DNA of 64,000 nt from Fagopyrum homotropicum. Its lineage: Eukaryota; Streptophyta; Magnoliopsida; Caryophyllales; Polygonaceae. The notes under the pieces were generated by a model. That model was not told the origin of the DNA, made no database searches, and was given only the letters and a program-made list of their open reading frames with translations. Every line of letters starts with the position of its first letter. The stretch's first letter is position 1. Below, piece by piece: positions 1-9,577 of this stretch. The stretch is taken from NCBI GenBank assembly GCA_033239125.1, contig BSWB01000006.1, positions 113,382,242 to 113,446,241 on the forward strand. The letters are read 5' to 3'. The translations under genes and the position numbers were made by a program.

Positions 1-825
1 GTTACACGTTACAAAGACTAAGTAAGAGACTTACTTGTCTTACTTTGTAGAAAGGGTATTCCTAGGTTTTGTCAATACAAAACCAAACTAAGATGGATGT
101 CTATCCTTTGTCAATACAAAGGAACTATACTCGCCTTTCGAGTTTTGCAAACAAGCTTTATTGTTGCAAAAACGAATGTGAAATCAAGTGCAAATGGCTC
201 TCCGTTTTATAGGCATAGGGGGCCATGGTTTTGGGAGTTAAATGCGGTTAAAATAGGTTATGGAAGTTACTTGATAGATGGGCCTTGAAGCCCTAGAAAG
301 CCCGAGGCCCACATAGGAAGCCCAAAACCGCTCCTCGGAGCTAGCTTAGAGCTAGCTTATTTTTCTTGTTTCAAACACTTCCAATGAGCTCCATTAGCTT
401 TAATATAGCTAGGGTAAGTTCCAAGATCCACAAATACTCCACATCTTAGCTCAAGCTAGTGTAGCTCCTAAAGAAGCTCACTAGCTGCTTCATTGACATT
501 CACTAAGCATTTGAGCTTGGATTGCTCCCAATTTTTAACCACATATTCTTTAGCCAATATAAGGCCTAAAAACCAAAGGTGTGCCGATAAAATGTGGCTA
601 AAAAGCCCCAAACGTCGGCCTTCTAAAATCTAGCACAAGTTGACCTTGTCGTGAATCACCTTGCTTTGATTCGACTCCCCTTATAATACTAGTTGTTCTT
701 AGTGCCGGTCACTTGGCTTGCCTCCCGCAACCCGGACCATAGTGACACACATGTGAACAACTCATTGCACCTTGTCTCAAGACAAGCTCAACGGTTACAA
801 TGAAGACTTAGCCCAAATCTCCAAC
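1..825. other. Unassigned sequence, no gene recognised
   Basis: I find no convincing protein domain on either strand. The stretch has some GC-richer, transposon-like text with short inner repeats of GCTAGCTTAGAGCTAGCTTA type near 340-360, but no LTR end, TIR or target duplication that I can define. It abuts the point at about 826 where the neighbouring Copia reverse transcriptase stops matching, so a breakpoint or another repeat begins there. Probably decayed repeat DNA. Confidence 0.4.
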
Positions 826-1500
826 ATGAAATGCCCAATAAGTATGATAAAGCCCCAAGATCCTTAAGGGCAAACTCTTTCCCAAAAGCATGATCAGATG
901 GGTACGCAACTTATCAGAAGATGCAATAAGGATTATATCATCAACACAGAAGAGCAGGTCAACAATGTTAGATCCTTGTCAATAAATGAAGATGGATGAG
1001 TCACTCTTACTGCCGATGAAGCCGATTTGAAGCAAGAAGCCTGCAAAACGCTGAAACCAAGCTTCGGGTGCCTGCTTAAGACCATAGAGAGACTTCTGCA
1101 GTAAACATACATTATTAGGTCTAGATGAATCACGGAAGCCAAGAGGTTGGAACATATAAACTGTCTCATTCAAATGCCTATACAAGAAGGCATTTTAAAC
1201 GTCAAGCTGATGAATGGACCATGAAAGAGAAACTACAATGTTGAGAATTGTCTTGATAGTGGCCGGTTTCATAACTGGGCTGAAAGTTTCATCGCAGTCA
1301 ATACCAACCTGTTGTGAACAACCATTAGCAACCAAGTGAGCCTTATATCGTTCAAGTGAGCCATCAGATTTGTATTTATGACGGAAAATCCACATACATC
1401 GCATAATATTAGCCTGAATAGGGCGAGGAACTAGAACCCAAGTCTTATTCCGCATAAGGGCTCAATATTCGTCGACCATGGCAGCGTTCCACTGCGGGTC
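826..1500 (-). pseudogene. Copia reverse transcriptase fragment
   Basis: Reading down the minus strand, the fragment begins with a WNAAM..EY motif, followed by NKTWVLVPRP and a WIFRHKYKSDGSLERYKAHLVA block. Near 1290 comes DCDETFSPVMKPATI, then the KSLYGLKQAPEAWFQRF block near 1060-1100. These are the standard order of Copia RT blocks. The catalytic metal-binding motif near 940 reads CVDD instead of the usual YVDD. At least one stop and one frameshift (about 960-1010) split it. The text matches Copia RT down to about 826 and then stops. It would have copied the element's RNA into DNA in cytoplasmic particles. No function is expected now. Confidence 0.8.
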
Positions 1501-2160
1501 TTGGAGGGCTACAATGTGGAATTTGGGTATGGGAGATATGGTGGTGGTGGAGACGGGGAGGTCGAAGATCAATTTAGGTTTGGTGATTCCGGACTGACTT
1601 CGGGTGTGAGGTCGAGGTTGGGGAATCACAGTCCGGGACAACCCACTATTAGATGGGGAGTTAGCGTAGACTAGGGGTAAGCTATGGGATGTGGGATAGC
1701 TGAAAATTGTGGAGGTATGCCGGGTGGGCTAACTAGGACAAGAGGGGAAGAGCTCAGTGGAGCAGGCAGGCCGGTGAGGTTAGCTAGTCCAAGGCGTATA
1801 AGGGGAGTGGGGAGCAAGTCAGTTGGGCCTCAAATGGGTGGGCCAAGGGACATGTGTGGAGAGCGTGAGAGGCAACGCTGGGCTAGGTTGAGGTGAGCCG
1901 GTGAGGGAAGCAAGTCCATAACGAGACTGGGGGTTGGGAATGCAGCGATGGGTTGGGATTCATCGGGCCAGACTGTGATGGATTCTGTTCATGTGGGCCA
2001 TGGGCTTGGGATGCCATTTCAAAATGGTAGGGGGATTGATCCACATCATCCGGAAGAACCGATGAGGAAAACGCACGAGATGAAGTTGCAAAAGGGAAAA
2101 CGGACTCGTCAAAAGTGACATGCCTAGAGATAATAATTTTATTTGTAGCTAGCTCTAAAC
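1501..2160 (-). pseudogene. Copia integrase C-terminal linker remnant
   Basis: On the minus strand from 2160 downward the sequence reads as the segment that joins Copia integrase to RT: a GYTCLELATNKIIISRHVTF-type block (about 2160-2100), then a long proline- and serine-rich, poorly conserved stretch. The block marks the end of the integrase core. The core itself, with its catalytic residues, is absent, because protease sequence begins only about 90 bases away at 2250. Plus-strand open frames in this interval are shadows of this GC-rich linker. Confidence 0.6.
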
Positions 2161-2213
2161 ATGTATACCCTCAATGATGACTTGGATACCCAAGAAAAAC
2201 AGAAGGAGATGAG

Positions 2214-2376
2214 CGGAAGTGAAGCGTCTAACGGAAACGAGATTTTTAACTATTGCATCTCAGGCGAATGGTCCCCGTTTGCAGATCCTTCACAGAAAAA
2301 ACCAAACGGATCGAACTCAACACTAGCAAGGTTATCGGAAGTGAAGCGTCTAACGGAAACGAGATTTTTAACTATT
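2214..2376. repeat. 41-bp perfect direct repeat inside the Copia relic
   Basis: The same 41 bases occur at 2214-2254 and 2336-2376, 122 bases apart start to start. The first copy sits at the edge where the integrase core is missing, the second within the protease-proximal sequence. The placement suggests local slippage or template switching linked to the internal deletion. Confidence 0.85.
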
Positions 2377-2597
2377 TTTGGTGCAATAAGAACATTGGAT
2401 AGGCGTAATGGTTGGTTGTTGGTGGGAAAAGTGGTTTCTCCAATACCTGTAGAAGGAATACGCATGTCATTGCCAACAATTATCGAATTTGAGGGACCAT
2501 TATACGAAACAAACGAGAGTGTACCTGGAGTATGAGTCATGTGTGAGGTGGCATCCGTGTCCATGTACCAATTATTGTCCGTCGGATTCAAAGACAT
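2250..2597 (-). pseudogene. Copia aspartic protease region
   Basis: This 115-codon minus-strand frame carries the recognisable Copia protease start, WYMDTDATSHMTH, followed by VGNDMRIPSTGIG and LSNVLIAPKIVKNLVSVRRF, the usual protease to pre-integrase transition. Copia proteases normally have D-T/S-G-A at the active site. Here the glycine is replaced by aspartate (DTDA), so activity would be lost or poor. It lies next to a proline-rich gag tail (2614-2800) that also reads on the minus strand. Confidence 0.8.
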
Positions 2598-2613
2598 GGT
2601 TGAAAAGAGTGAT

Positions 2614-2810
2614 CTAATGAAATGGGTTGATAGTTATTAGCCAGATGGGCCTGATAAAATGGATTGGTTGGCTCGGGCCCAAGAATGCCCTCCTGAAGCT
2701 GTTGTTGTGGAAATGGGTAGGGGGTCTGTATGGAGCTGGGCTGGACTGAGGCCAACTGAATCCAGGTGGGCCGTTGGAAAAATGGTCCGGCGTGGGCTTC
2801 GTCAGAGGTT
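2614..2810 (-). pseudogene. Proline-rich gag C-terminal remnant of element 1
   Basis: The minus-strand frame reads a NGPPGFSWPQSSPAPYRPP-type stretch followed by FRRAFLGPSQPIHFIRP, resembling the low-complexity tail between Copia gag and protease. It is in the right place just upstream of the protease at 2597. At about 2800-2810 this match ends and gag leader sequence of the opposite strand begins, so this is one edge of the inverted gag block. Confidence 0.5.
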
Positions 2811-2893
2811 CTCGTTCCTCAAACCCTCTTCCGCTCTTTGTAACCCTACGACTGTCTTCTTCCCGCCGTTCCTCCCATTCATCACCGTTCTTT

Positions 2894-3718
2894 GATGGCT
2901 GTTGAACGGAAACCATCTTTCCATTCCGCTCTCGGAATCTCCAACATCAAGAACAATATTACCCTCGTCCTTGACCATGACACTCCGCATGCATCTTGGG
3001 TTACCCTATTTCGCGTCACTGCGAAGGCTCACAACGTCCTTGACCACATCGATGAGAAGGTTCCCAAGCCTAAGCATATTGATGATTCATTGTGGCTACA
3101 AGTCGACGCAGTGGTTCTTCAATAGATTTACAGTACGGTCTCCCGGGTTATCCTATTACAAATTCTCGACTCACATGATACTGCACTTCAGGCATGGAAT
3201 CGAGTCAAAGACATCTTCCAAGATAACATAAATACTCGGGTTGTTTACCTTGAACATGAGTTCTCGAATTGTAAGTTATCTGGATTTTCCTCCATTAACG
3301 CTTACTATTTGCAACTTAAGTCTTTAGCAGATTAGCTCAAAGGCGTCGGATCACCAGTTCCTGAAACTCGGCTTGTTCTTCAACTCATTTCGTGTTTACC
3401 TGCTGAATATAATGTGGCGGCCAGTTTTATTCGTCAAACTGATTTGTTTCCGTCTTCCACCAAGGCTCGCTCTCAGTTGCAACTCAAAGAAACTCGATTG
3501 GCGCCCCAAACTAATGCCGGGTCAACGAGTAACACCCTCACTGCCGACTCACGCAATCAACCTACGGGCTCGCCGGCGTCACCTGCGTCCGGCTCTTTTC
3601 CGGCACCGTCCGACCGGAATCAACAGCAACGAGGCAACCAGCGGAGCACCAGCGGCAGCACACCCCAGCAGGGAAGGTTCGTGTGGAACCCTTCCCGTGG
3701 TTGGGTCCCTTTGATACC
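2894..3718 (+). pseudogene. Copia gag pseudogene, inverted relative to its pol
   Basis: From an ATG at 2894 the plus strand reads a UBN2-type Copia gag: SFHSALGISNIKNN, then LDHDTPHASWVTLF, HNVLDHIDEKVPKP, LPAEYNVAASFIRQ and a Ser/Pro/Gln-rich tail ending near GRFVWNPSRGWVPL. It is interrupted by in-frame stops near 3123 and 3335 and by frame changes. It is a close relative of the gag at 20041-20890. The gag N-terminal half would form the capsid-like particle. The pol fragments beside it are on the minus strand, so gag and pol cannot have been co-transcribed in this arrangement. Confidence 0.75.
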
Positions 3719-3935
3719 ATGTGAGAATATGATAAATTCCCCCTTAGGGTTTCCATCGACTAATGGTCATATTAATAATCAAACGTATTTACATAATTAC
3801 ATAGGGCAGCTCACTGTTTTACTTTATTTATATATGATTTCTATCAGACGGGTAAAGAGTGCGCATCTAGTGAACTCACAAAAAAGTACACGAGCTTCTT
3901 CCAAAATCAATAGCAATCGGAAAAATAACTTTTAG
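3710..3935 (-). repeat. Primer-binding-site remnant and LTR of element 1
   Basis: Bases 3710-3719 read as the reverse complement of TGGTATCAAA, close to the usual plant Copia primer site TGGTATCAGA (initiator tRNA-Met). Immediately after, at 3720, an LTR-like sequence begins with TGTGAGAATATG. About 70 bases of it (3720-3800) closely match 17650-17730, the outer end of the second Copia relic. The far end of this LTR could not be defined. Confidence 0.6.
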
Positions 3936-4176
3936 GACCTTTTTGGTATCCATATGAGTATACGAGTATATAAAATTTGGGAGATCTTATTTACGCCCAC
4001 AAATAGGATGACGGCTCGTAGACGCAGGGGAGGGGCGAACCATTTTGGCGGTTGGGTTGAAGGTTGACGCACATAAGGTGCAGATAAATGGCGGTGCAAA
4101 TCTGTCATTTATTTGGGAGGGGAAAGTGGACGTGATCAGGACATTTTGGCCAACTTTATATTAACCAAGTAGTAAT
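3936..4176. other. Short unassigned gap
   Basis: No domain or terminal structure is seen. A GC-richer block (4020-4130) lies between the Copia LTR and the LINE tail. Confidence 0.4.
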
Positions 4177-4202
4177 TTATTATTATTATTATTATTATTA
4201 TT

Positions 4203-4234
<32 letters not shown>
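4177..4234 (-). repeat. (TAA)n tail of the LINE
   Basis: On the minus strand this is a TAA/ATA microsatellite directly after the LINE 3' end (its last coding text is near 4260). Short tandem-repeat tails instead of poly(A) are known for RTE and I-type LINEs, so I read this as the 3' tail rather than an independent microsatellite. One ACA interruption is present near 4206. Confidence 0.65.
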
Positions 4235-6408
4235 CAAAGGAAAAACATATTACATGCCGCTGGATGGGAGTCGACTAACAAGTTGGGCCCCGCATCCCTT
4301 TTGAATAGTAAACGCAATCCTAGTCAAAATAAATCATGTACTCCTATTATATCCGGGCAACTCTTTAGCAACCGAGCCCAATCTTTTAAGAAGATCCATC
4401 GCGTCGTCACCCAAGTCGCCAAACGTGGAAAAGGAAAAGGGAAGAAAGTGATACCCCATGGAGCTACAAACATCCGCATACTTCTTTCTCTTGTTATCAG
4501 CAGCGACTCTCACAGCTTTACCGGGAATGAAGTTGGAAAGGTCAGGTGAAGAGAAAGGAGAAGTACTAGTAATATCCACACAAGTGTCTTTGCCCTGAAA
4601 TCAATTATAAAAAAGGATGTCGGCGGGGCACAGCTCCCCACCACCACCATCAACCATACCAGTATGGACCTCTTTCCGAACAGAGATCTCAATCTTAAGG
4701 CACTCATCAAAAAGGACATCACGAACCATGTTATGCCGGTGCTTAATATCAACCTGTGCAGCACAAGCAAGAGCATGGTCACCCCAAACGTCCAAAATGC
4801 CCTTCTCACAAGCTGGGCACTTGGAACCCTCCCTAAACATCTCGATACCCAAACGGTACTTAATGACGGTCCGAAAGGTAGCCGGGTTCATAACCTGACC
4901 AAGACCAGAAACTGGGACCGCTTTAAGCCATTGCTGAGCTAGAGGAATCCTTAAGTTCTCAACTAAGGCCTTCTGCCTAACCGTAAGGTCAAAGTCTCTC
5001 AGAAAACCCTTAAACACGATATTGTAATAACATCCAGCCAATTTCTACATTAAATGGGGGGTTGGGCGTATTATCGTCATGTCAAAGTCATAGTCTTTAC
5101 AGAAGTTGACCCAACAAGCAGCAGCCGTCTCAAAAGCGACTCCGTCGCCTTAAACACCAGAAAGCCTCAAGATCTGATCCTGCAAGCTACGCGTCTGAGA
5201 TCTCGAGGCCAGAAAGGCAAAATGCAAAGTATCCGCACAAGAAAGAATATCAAGCCCTCCGTCACTAATCGGCAAAGTAGAGAGGCGCCATTTAAGGGGG
5301 CCAAAACCGGCCCCCCAGCAGTAACAATCTGCTCAACAGAACAACGAAGGGCCTGATCAAAGACCTCCATAGCCTCGGAAAAATGAGATGGGGGAGCAGT
5401 CCGCATAGCGAAGTAAAGACGGGACACCCCGGAACAAGCCCGAAGCAGCAAAAGCTCACACTGGGGGTCCCCCAATCTCACAATGGCTTCCATCAAAGAC
5501 TTGGTTTTCGCAACTCTCATCAAAGCAACACGAGAACAAAAGGCCGGGTCAAGGCTGACAGCACCACCCAACAACTTGACCCCATCCAGCGGCCTAGCAA
5601 TATGCTCAGGAAAAACATCAGGCTCAGAGCTACGCGGATCAACCTTTGGCCAAAAGATCTCCGTTTTACCGATATTAAGATAAAGGCCTAATGCGGGGCC
5701 CTCCGCCCTGATGATATCAAGCGCCTTACTAACCATCAGTGTATCACCAATCAACGTCTCGTCATCAAGGTACCAAGCATTAAGCTTCAGCCGGCAACAA
5801 TCCGAAATTTTTCGGATAAGGGGATGGAGGACCAGCGAGAAAAGCAGTGGGCCAAGAGGGTCCCCCTGCTGAACACCTCTACAGGAATAAAGGACATGCT
5901 CACCATAATATAAACGTGCAGGACGGGCATAGCAGAACTCAACTCAAGAAGAAATAGCAGGGCAAATCTGTTGGACCTGAGAAATCATAGAAGTGCGATC
6001 AACGAGATTAAAAGCATTCTTGAAATCGACCAGAAGCATGGAAAGACTATCATCATCACCCTGAGATTCCACTAACCGGTTGACCGCATGTAACACCGCC
6101 TCCCCACCGCCAGAAACTCCAACCCGAACTGAGCATCCTCAAAATAAGGTCCAAGGGACACACCGATAGTAGAAGCCGCAACTTTAGATACAAGACGTCT
6201 CCAGACGGAGCCAACAGCGATAGGGCGGATCCCACCTCCCGGTTTAAGGAGAGGTGTAAGAGGAGCACTAGCAATATACTCACTAAGGGCGTTCGGACAA
6301 CAACTCCTAAGGAAAAGGTTAACAACCCCAGAAATCGACTCAATCAGCTCATCAGCAATAGCAACAGCACCACCACTAAGGGCATCCAACAAGTGTTGGG
6401 CCCGCAAT
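4177..6408 (-). mobile_element. 5'-truncated RTE-type LINE (non-LTR retrotransposon)
   Basis: Minus-strand frames together spell a plant RTE-like LINE reverse transcriptase followed by its C-terminal region. From 6407 downward: AQHLLDALSGGAVAIADELI, LTPLLKPGGGIRPIAVGSVW, then QQGDPLGPLLFSLVLHPL near 5850 and YLDD near 5770, then GPALGLYLNIGKTEIFWPK and LLLRACSGVSRLYFAMRT. The C-terminal part (5041-4334) has CPACEKGILDVWGDHALAC and KHRHNMVRDVL followed by GYHFLPFSFSTFGDLG. The catalytic QGDP and YLDD are preserved, but several frameshifts and stops break the frame. The front of the protein (endonuclease) is absent, the usual 5' truncation of LINEs. Family assignment to RTE is by resemblance. 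Confidence 0.8.
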
Positions 6409-6738
6409 TAACCAATTAACGTAATTAATATGAATATCTAAGGTGTAGGCGAGCATATTGGTGACGAAGAGTTTTAAGCATCTCAATTTGTGGCTTGTAC
6501 GTCTTGTCTAATCCTTCCCCGGTTTTGTCGTGCACCGGATACATATATACAAGAACGGGTAGCAATGAACCATTTGATTTACATTGTAGTTGTAAAAAAT
6601 TTAAACAAATATGGGGTCATGAGAAATAAGATATTAACGATAATTACAATTAATGATTTAACTTAATACAAAAATATAATACTTAGTGCAACAAAATGGT
6701 GACAAGCCATGTTTAGAGCGATGAATCCACATTTTGTC

Positions 6739-6807
<69 letters not shown>

Positions 6808-7374
6808 ATGATTTTGTGAAACTTATCTCTCTCTAAATATATATAGATGGATATAATTTTAATTAATTTTTCTTTTAAATAATAATATTTTCGGATCCAC
6901 GTTTTGTCATTCCACCAAACGTCAACACATAATCTATTTACCGCGATCCATACACAAGCGAATTTGAAGCATCGAGTAACTAGACATCCTCGTACAATCC
7001 CACCGAGGAAGCAAGTGAAAACAATCAATTTTACTATAACACAAACGATGCCGGTGTCATTATATATATATACACGCATCATAACCAATTAAATCAATCG
7101 ATTCCGTTAACGAAATAAATATACAGCAATATCAATCAACAAAATAAAATTAATAATCAGTCGTTAGTCTCACCAAAATCCATAGATTAATATTCAACTA
7201 TTGATCAATCATGGGACTTTAACAACTTTTAAATCAAAAGTGTTATGATAATTTTCATATGAAAAGTGACAAATTAGGGGTGTTAATATTACACTCCTAA
7301 AATTTCGGTATAATATCAAAATATGGATATGAGATTGATATGTAATTTTTTTTAAAAATTATAGAAAAAATTGG
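6409..7374. other. AT-rich intergenic stretch with (TA)n
   Basis: There is no gene. A perfect (TA)n array occupies about 6741-6804. The long minus-strand open frame here is low-complexity translation of that array. The rest is unassigned AT-rich sequence. Confidence 0.5.
6741..6804. repeat. (TA)n microsatellite
   Basis: About 32 uninterrupted TA units. Confidence 0.95.
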
Positions 7375-8575
7375 TGGAATAGGGCCCTTTTTGTTTAGTG
7401 TAGATTAACTAGGCCCCTAGTAATATCCAACAAAAATATAAAGATAAATAAAAGTATTAAGGAGATAAATTAGGGAGATAGTTGAGCACTTTAATAAATC
7501 CACAATAATAACTACCTTAAATATTAAAACGGATTTGAAAAAAAAAAGAAACCGAATGGGAGAGATTCTCGCAATCTACATATGAGTGGTTACATCCGTC
7601 TATCACAAACACAATCACCGCTGATTTACTCTCATTTTCATCTCCATTGAAGGAAGATTCAAGGTCTCATCTTTCTCCCTTCTAGATATCATCTTTCTCC
7701 CTTCTATTTCATCTCTACTTTATTCTCCATTGAAGCCGATGCAAGTTATCGTTTTCATCCCGCTCCATTGAAGGTTATTGAAGGTCGGTTATATCCATCT
7801 CCATTGAAGGCCGCTCGAAACCTCTTCACAAGTTATTGTCTTCTCCGACTACAAAACAGGTACATTTTCTAACTCGGATTTAAGTTTCTTGCGACATATT
7901 ACAGGATTATGTACCCAATTTTGCCAAATCAAACGTTATGTATTACATGTAGTTGCTAATAAATAATATGTACTAGTTATGCATCACACATAGTTGCTGA
8001 TAAATATTTGTTGATAAACATTATGTAAGAGTTATTTAAATAAAACAAATAATGTAGGGTTGCCATCGTACTATGTAACAGCAAGGAAGGATCAGCGGAA
8101 GAATTGACGTTCAAACTTTCATATGTAGTTGATTGCCACCGTATTATGTAACAGATCGATCTATATCAACGAATTTCGAAGGACACAGTCAATATGTATC
8201 GGATTGTCTCTGTCTTATGTATTTGATCGAGCTCTCTCAACAATTATGAAGAAATCAAGAGGAGAAACAATGGCTTCCATTTTGAAGAACTCAAGATCAT
8301 AAACTCGGTTGCAGCAAAAATGGCGTCCGAATTTTCTCTGTAATGGCTCGTTTAATTGATATCCCCAAATTAATGGAGATTGTCCACGATTTATTTCTTT
8401 GTTTAACGGCTGACAATAACTATTAATGTTTTTTATTAATATAATTAATACGCCTAATTAGGATAGAGAGATATTTAGCAAATCTAGAGAATCTTCTATA
8501 TAATATGAGATTAATCTTTTTAGTAAAATATAGAGGGGCCTAGTTTATTAACCTGAAACAAAATGGACCTAATTT
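7375..8575. mobile_element. Candidate non-autonomous DNA transposon with imperfect TIRs
   Basis: The sequence AATAGGGCCCTTTTTGTTT followed by AACTAGGCCCCT (about 7384-7425) recurs in inverted form near 8530-8575 (AACTAGGCCCCT, then TTTTGTTT and TAGGTCC read on the minus strand). The two ends align over about 45 bases with several mismatches. The 1.2-kb interior has no transposase frame. It contains repeated CTCCATTGAAGG boxes (7640-7820) and repeated ATTGCCACCGTATTATGTAACAG-like text (8050-8160). I could not define a target duplication, so the superfamily is open. MULE-like is a guess. Confidence 0.45.
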
Positions 8576-9577
8576 GTACACACTATTACATAAGTTGTCT
8601 ACTTAGCCAACTCATCCAAAATTATATCATGATATCTCTAAGAATTTAAAAATATCCCGACCACAAAATACATATACACATGTTGTCAATAAGATTTTTA
8701 AATAAAACAATTTTAAACACATTCTAAAACACCCATCTCCATCAATAAAACAATACATAAAGTTTGAAACCTCACAATCCACAAGATGAACACTTACTTG
8801 ACAGAAGATATTATTCAACACATAAAACATGCCAAACAAACACACATCCTACAACATTAATCTACTACCAACAGATTAGAAATATGAGAATTGAGAAATA
8901 CTTGACAAAATAGACGATTAGTAGATGAGATTCATAGATATTAGTTGGAAAGTTGAACTTTGCTCGATAGAAAAAGATTGAAAACCCGAAATGAAAACTA
9001 CTTATCAAAATAAGAATGAAAACGCGAAGTATTTGATAAAATGATTGGAGCTCGAATAACTAGTATATATTCCAATAGTGAAAGCTACGTTTAGTCGTTT
9101 GTCCATGTCTTCGTCAGGCTTCAACTTCTCAGGTGAGTCCATAGAAATAACCTGATCAATGTTGTGTAATTTCGTGGAGCTTATGTCTTGAATGTCACGC
9201 TTGATCCTAAAAGATCACGTCTATCTCGCCTAAGTCTTTTACTTGGAACCTAGAGGGCAAGAAGTCCTTAGTGAGATCAACTTGACATCAAAATCCGATA
9301 ATAAACTCGAAAATACGAAAAAGGACCCTCTCATGGCCATTCCATATCCTCAAAACAACCTTTCTTGTAAACTATGGGTTTGTGAAGAGCAGAAAACATG
9401 ATTTAACATAACTTAAATAGGAGTGTACTATAACTAAACAACTCCCAATTTACTGTACATAACCGCATTTCCCTCCTTCCAAACAGAGCGGGTATGATAG
9501 GATCAAAAACTTGCAGAAACTGAACCAAACTTTGGATCTTTAAGATACTGCCCTCACATTTATAAGGATGAAGAAGC
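8576..9577. other. Intergenic sequence downstream of the MLO gene
   Basis: No domain is recognised. The part nearest the MLO stop codon (about 9360-9577) is expected to hold the MLO 3' untranslated region. No clear polyadenylation signal was chosen. Confidence 0.4.

Larger units (their letters stand above)
826..3935 (-). mobile_element. Relic Copia LTR retrotransposon, rearranged (element 1)
   Basis: Pieces of a Copia polyprotein are recognisable on the minus strand, from high to low coordinate: LTR start at 3720, primer-binding-site remnant at 3710-3719, proline-rich gag tail (about 2800-2614), protease (2597-2250), integrase-RT linker (2160-1500) and reverse transcriptase (1500-826). The integrase catalytic core is missing between protease and linker. 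The RT stops in its palm region and no RNase H follows, so the 3' half is lost. The main gag block (2894-3718) lies on the opposite strand, which suggests an internal inversion. Stops and frameshifts are common. The outer LTR limit near 3935 is only approximate. Confidence 0.75.

Noticed and set aside
1684..1896. Plus-strand GC-rich open frame in the Copia linker
   Set aside because: Shadow of the minus-strand Copia linker, with no homology of its own.
4617..5691. Several plus-strand frames across the LINE
   Set aside because: They are antisense shadows of the LINE reverse transcriptase on the minus strand.
6663..7088. Long minus-strand open frame with Ile-Tyr repeats
   Set aside because: It is translation of the (TA)n microsatellite. 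No start context or domain.
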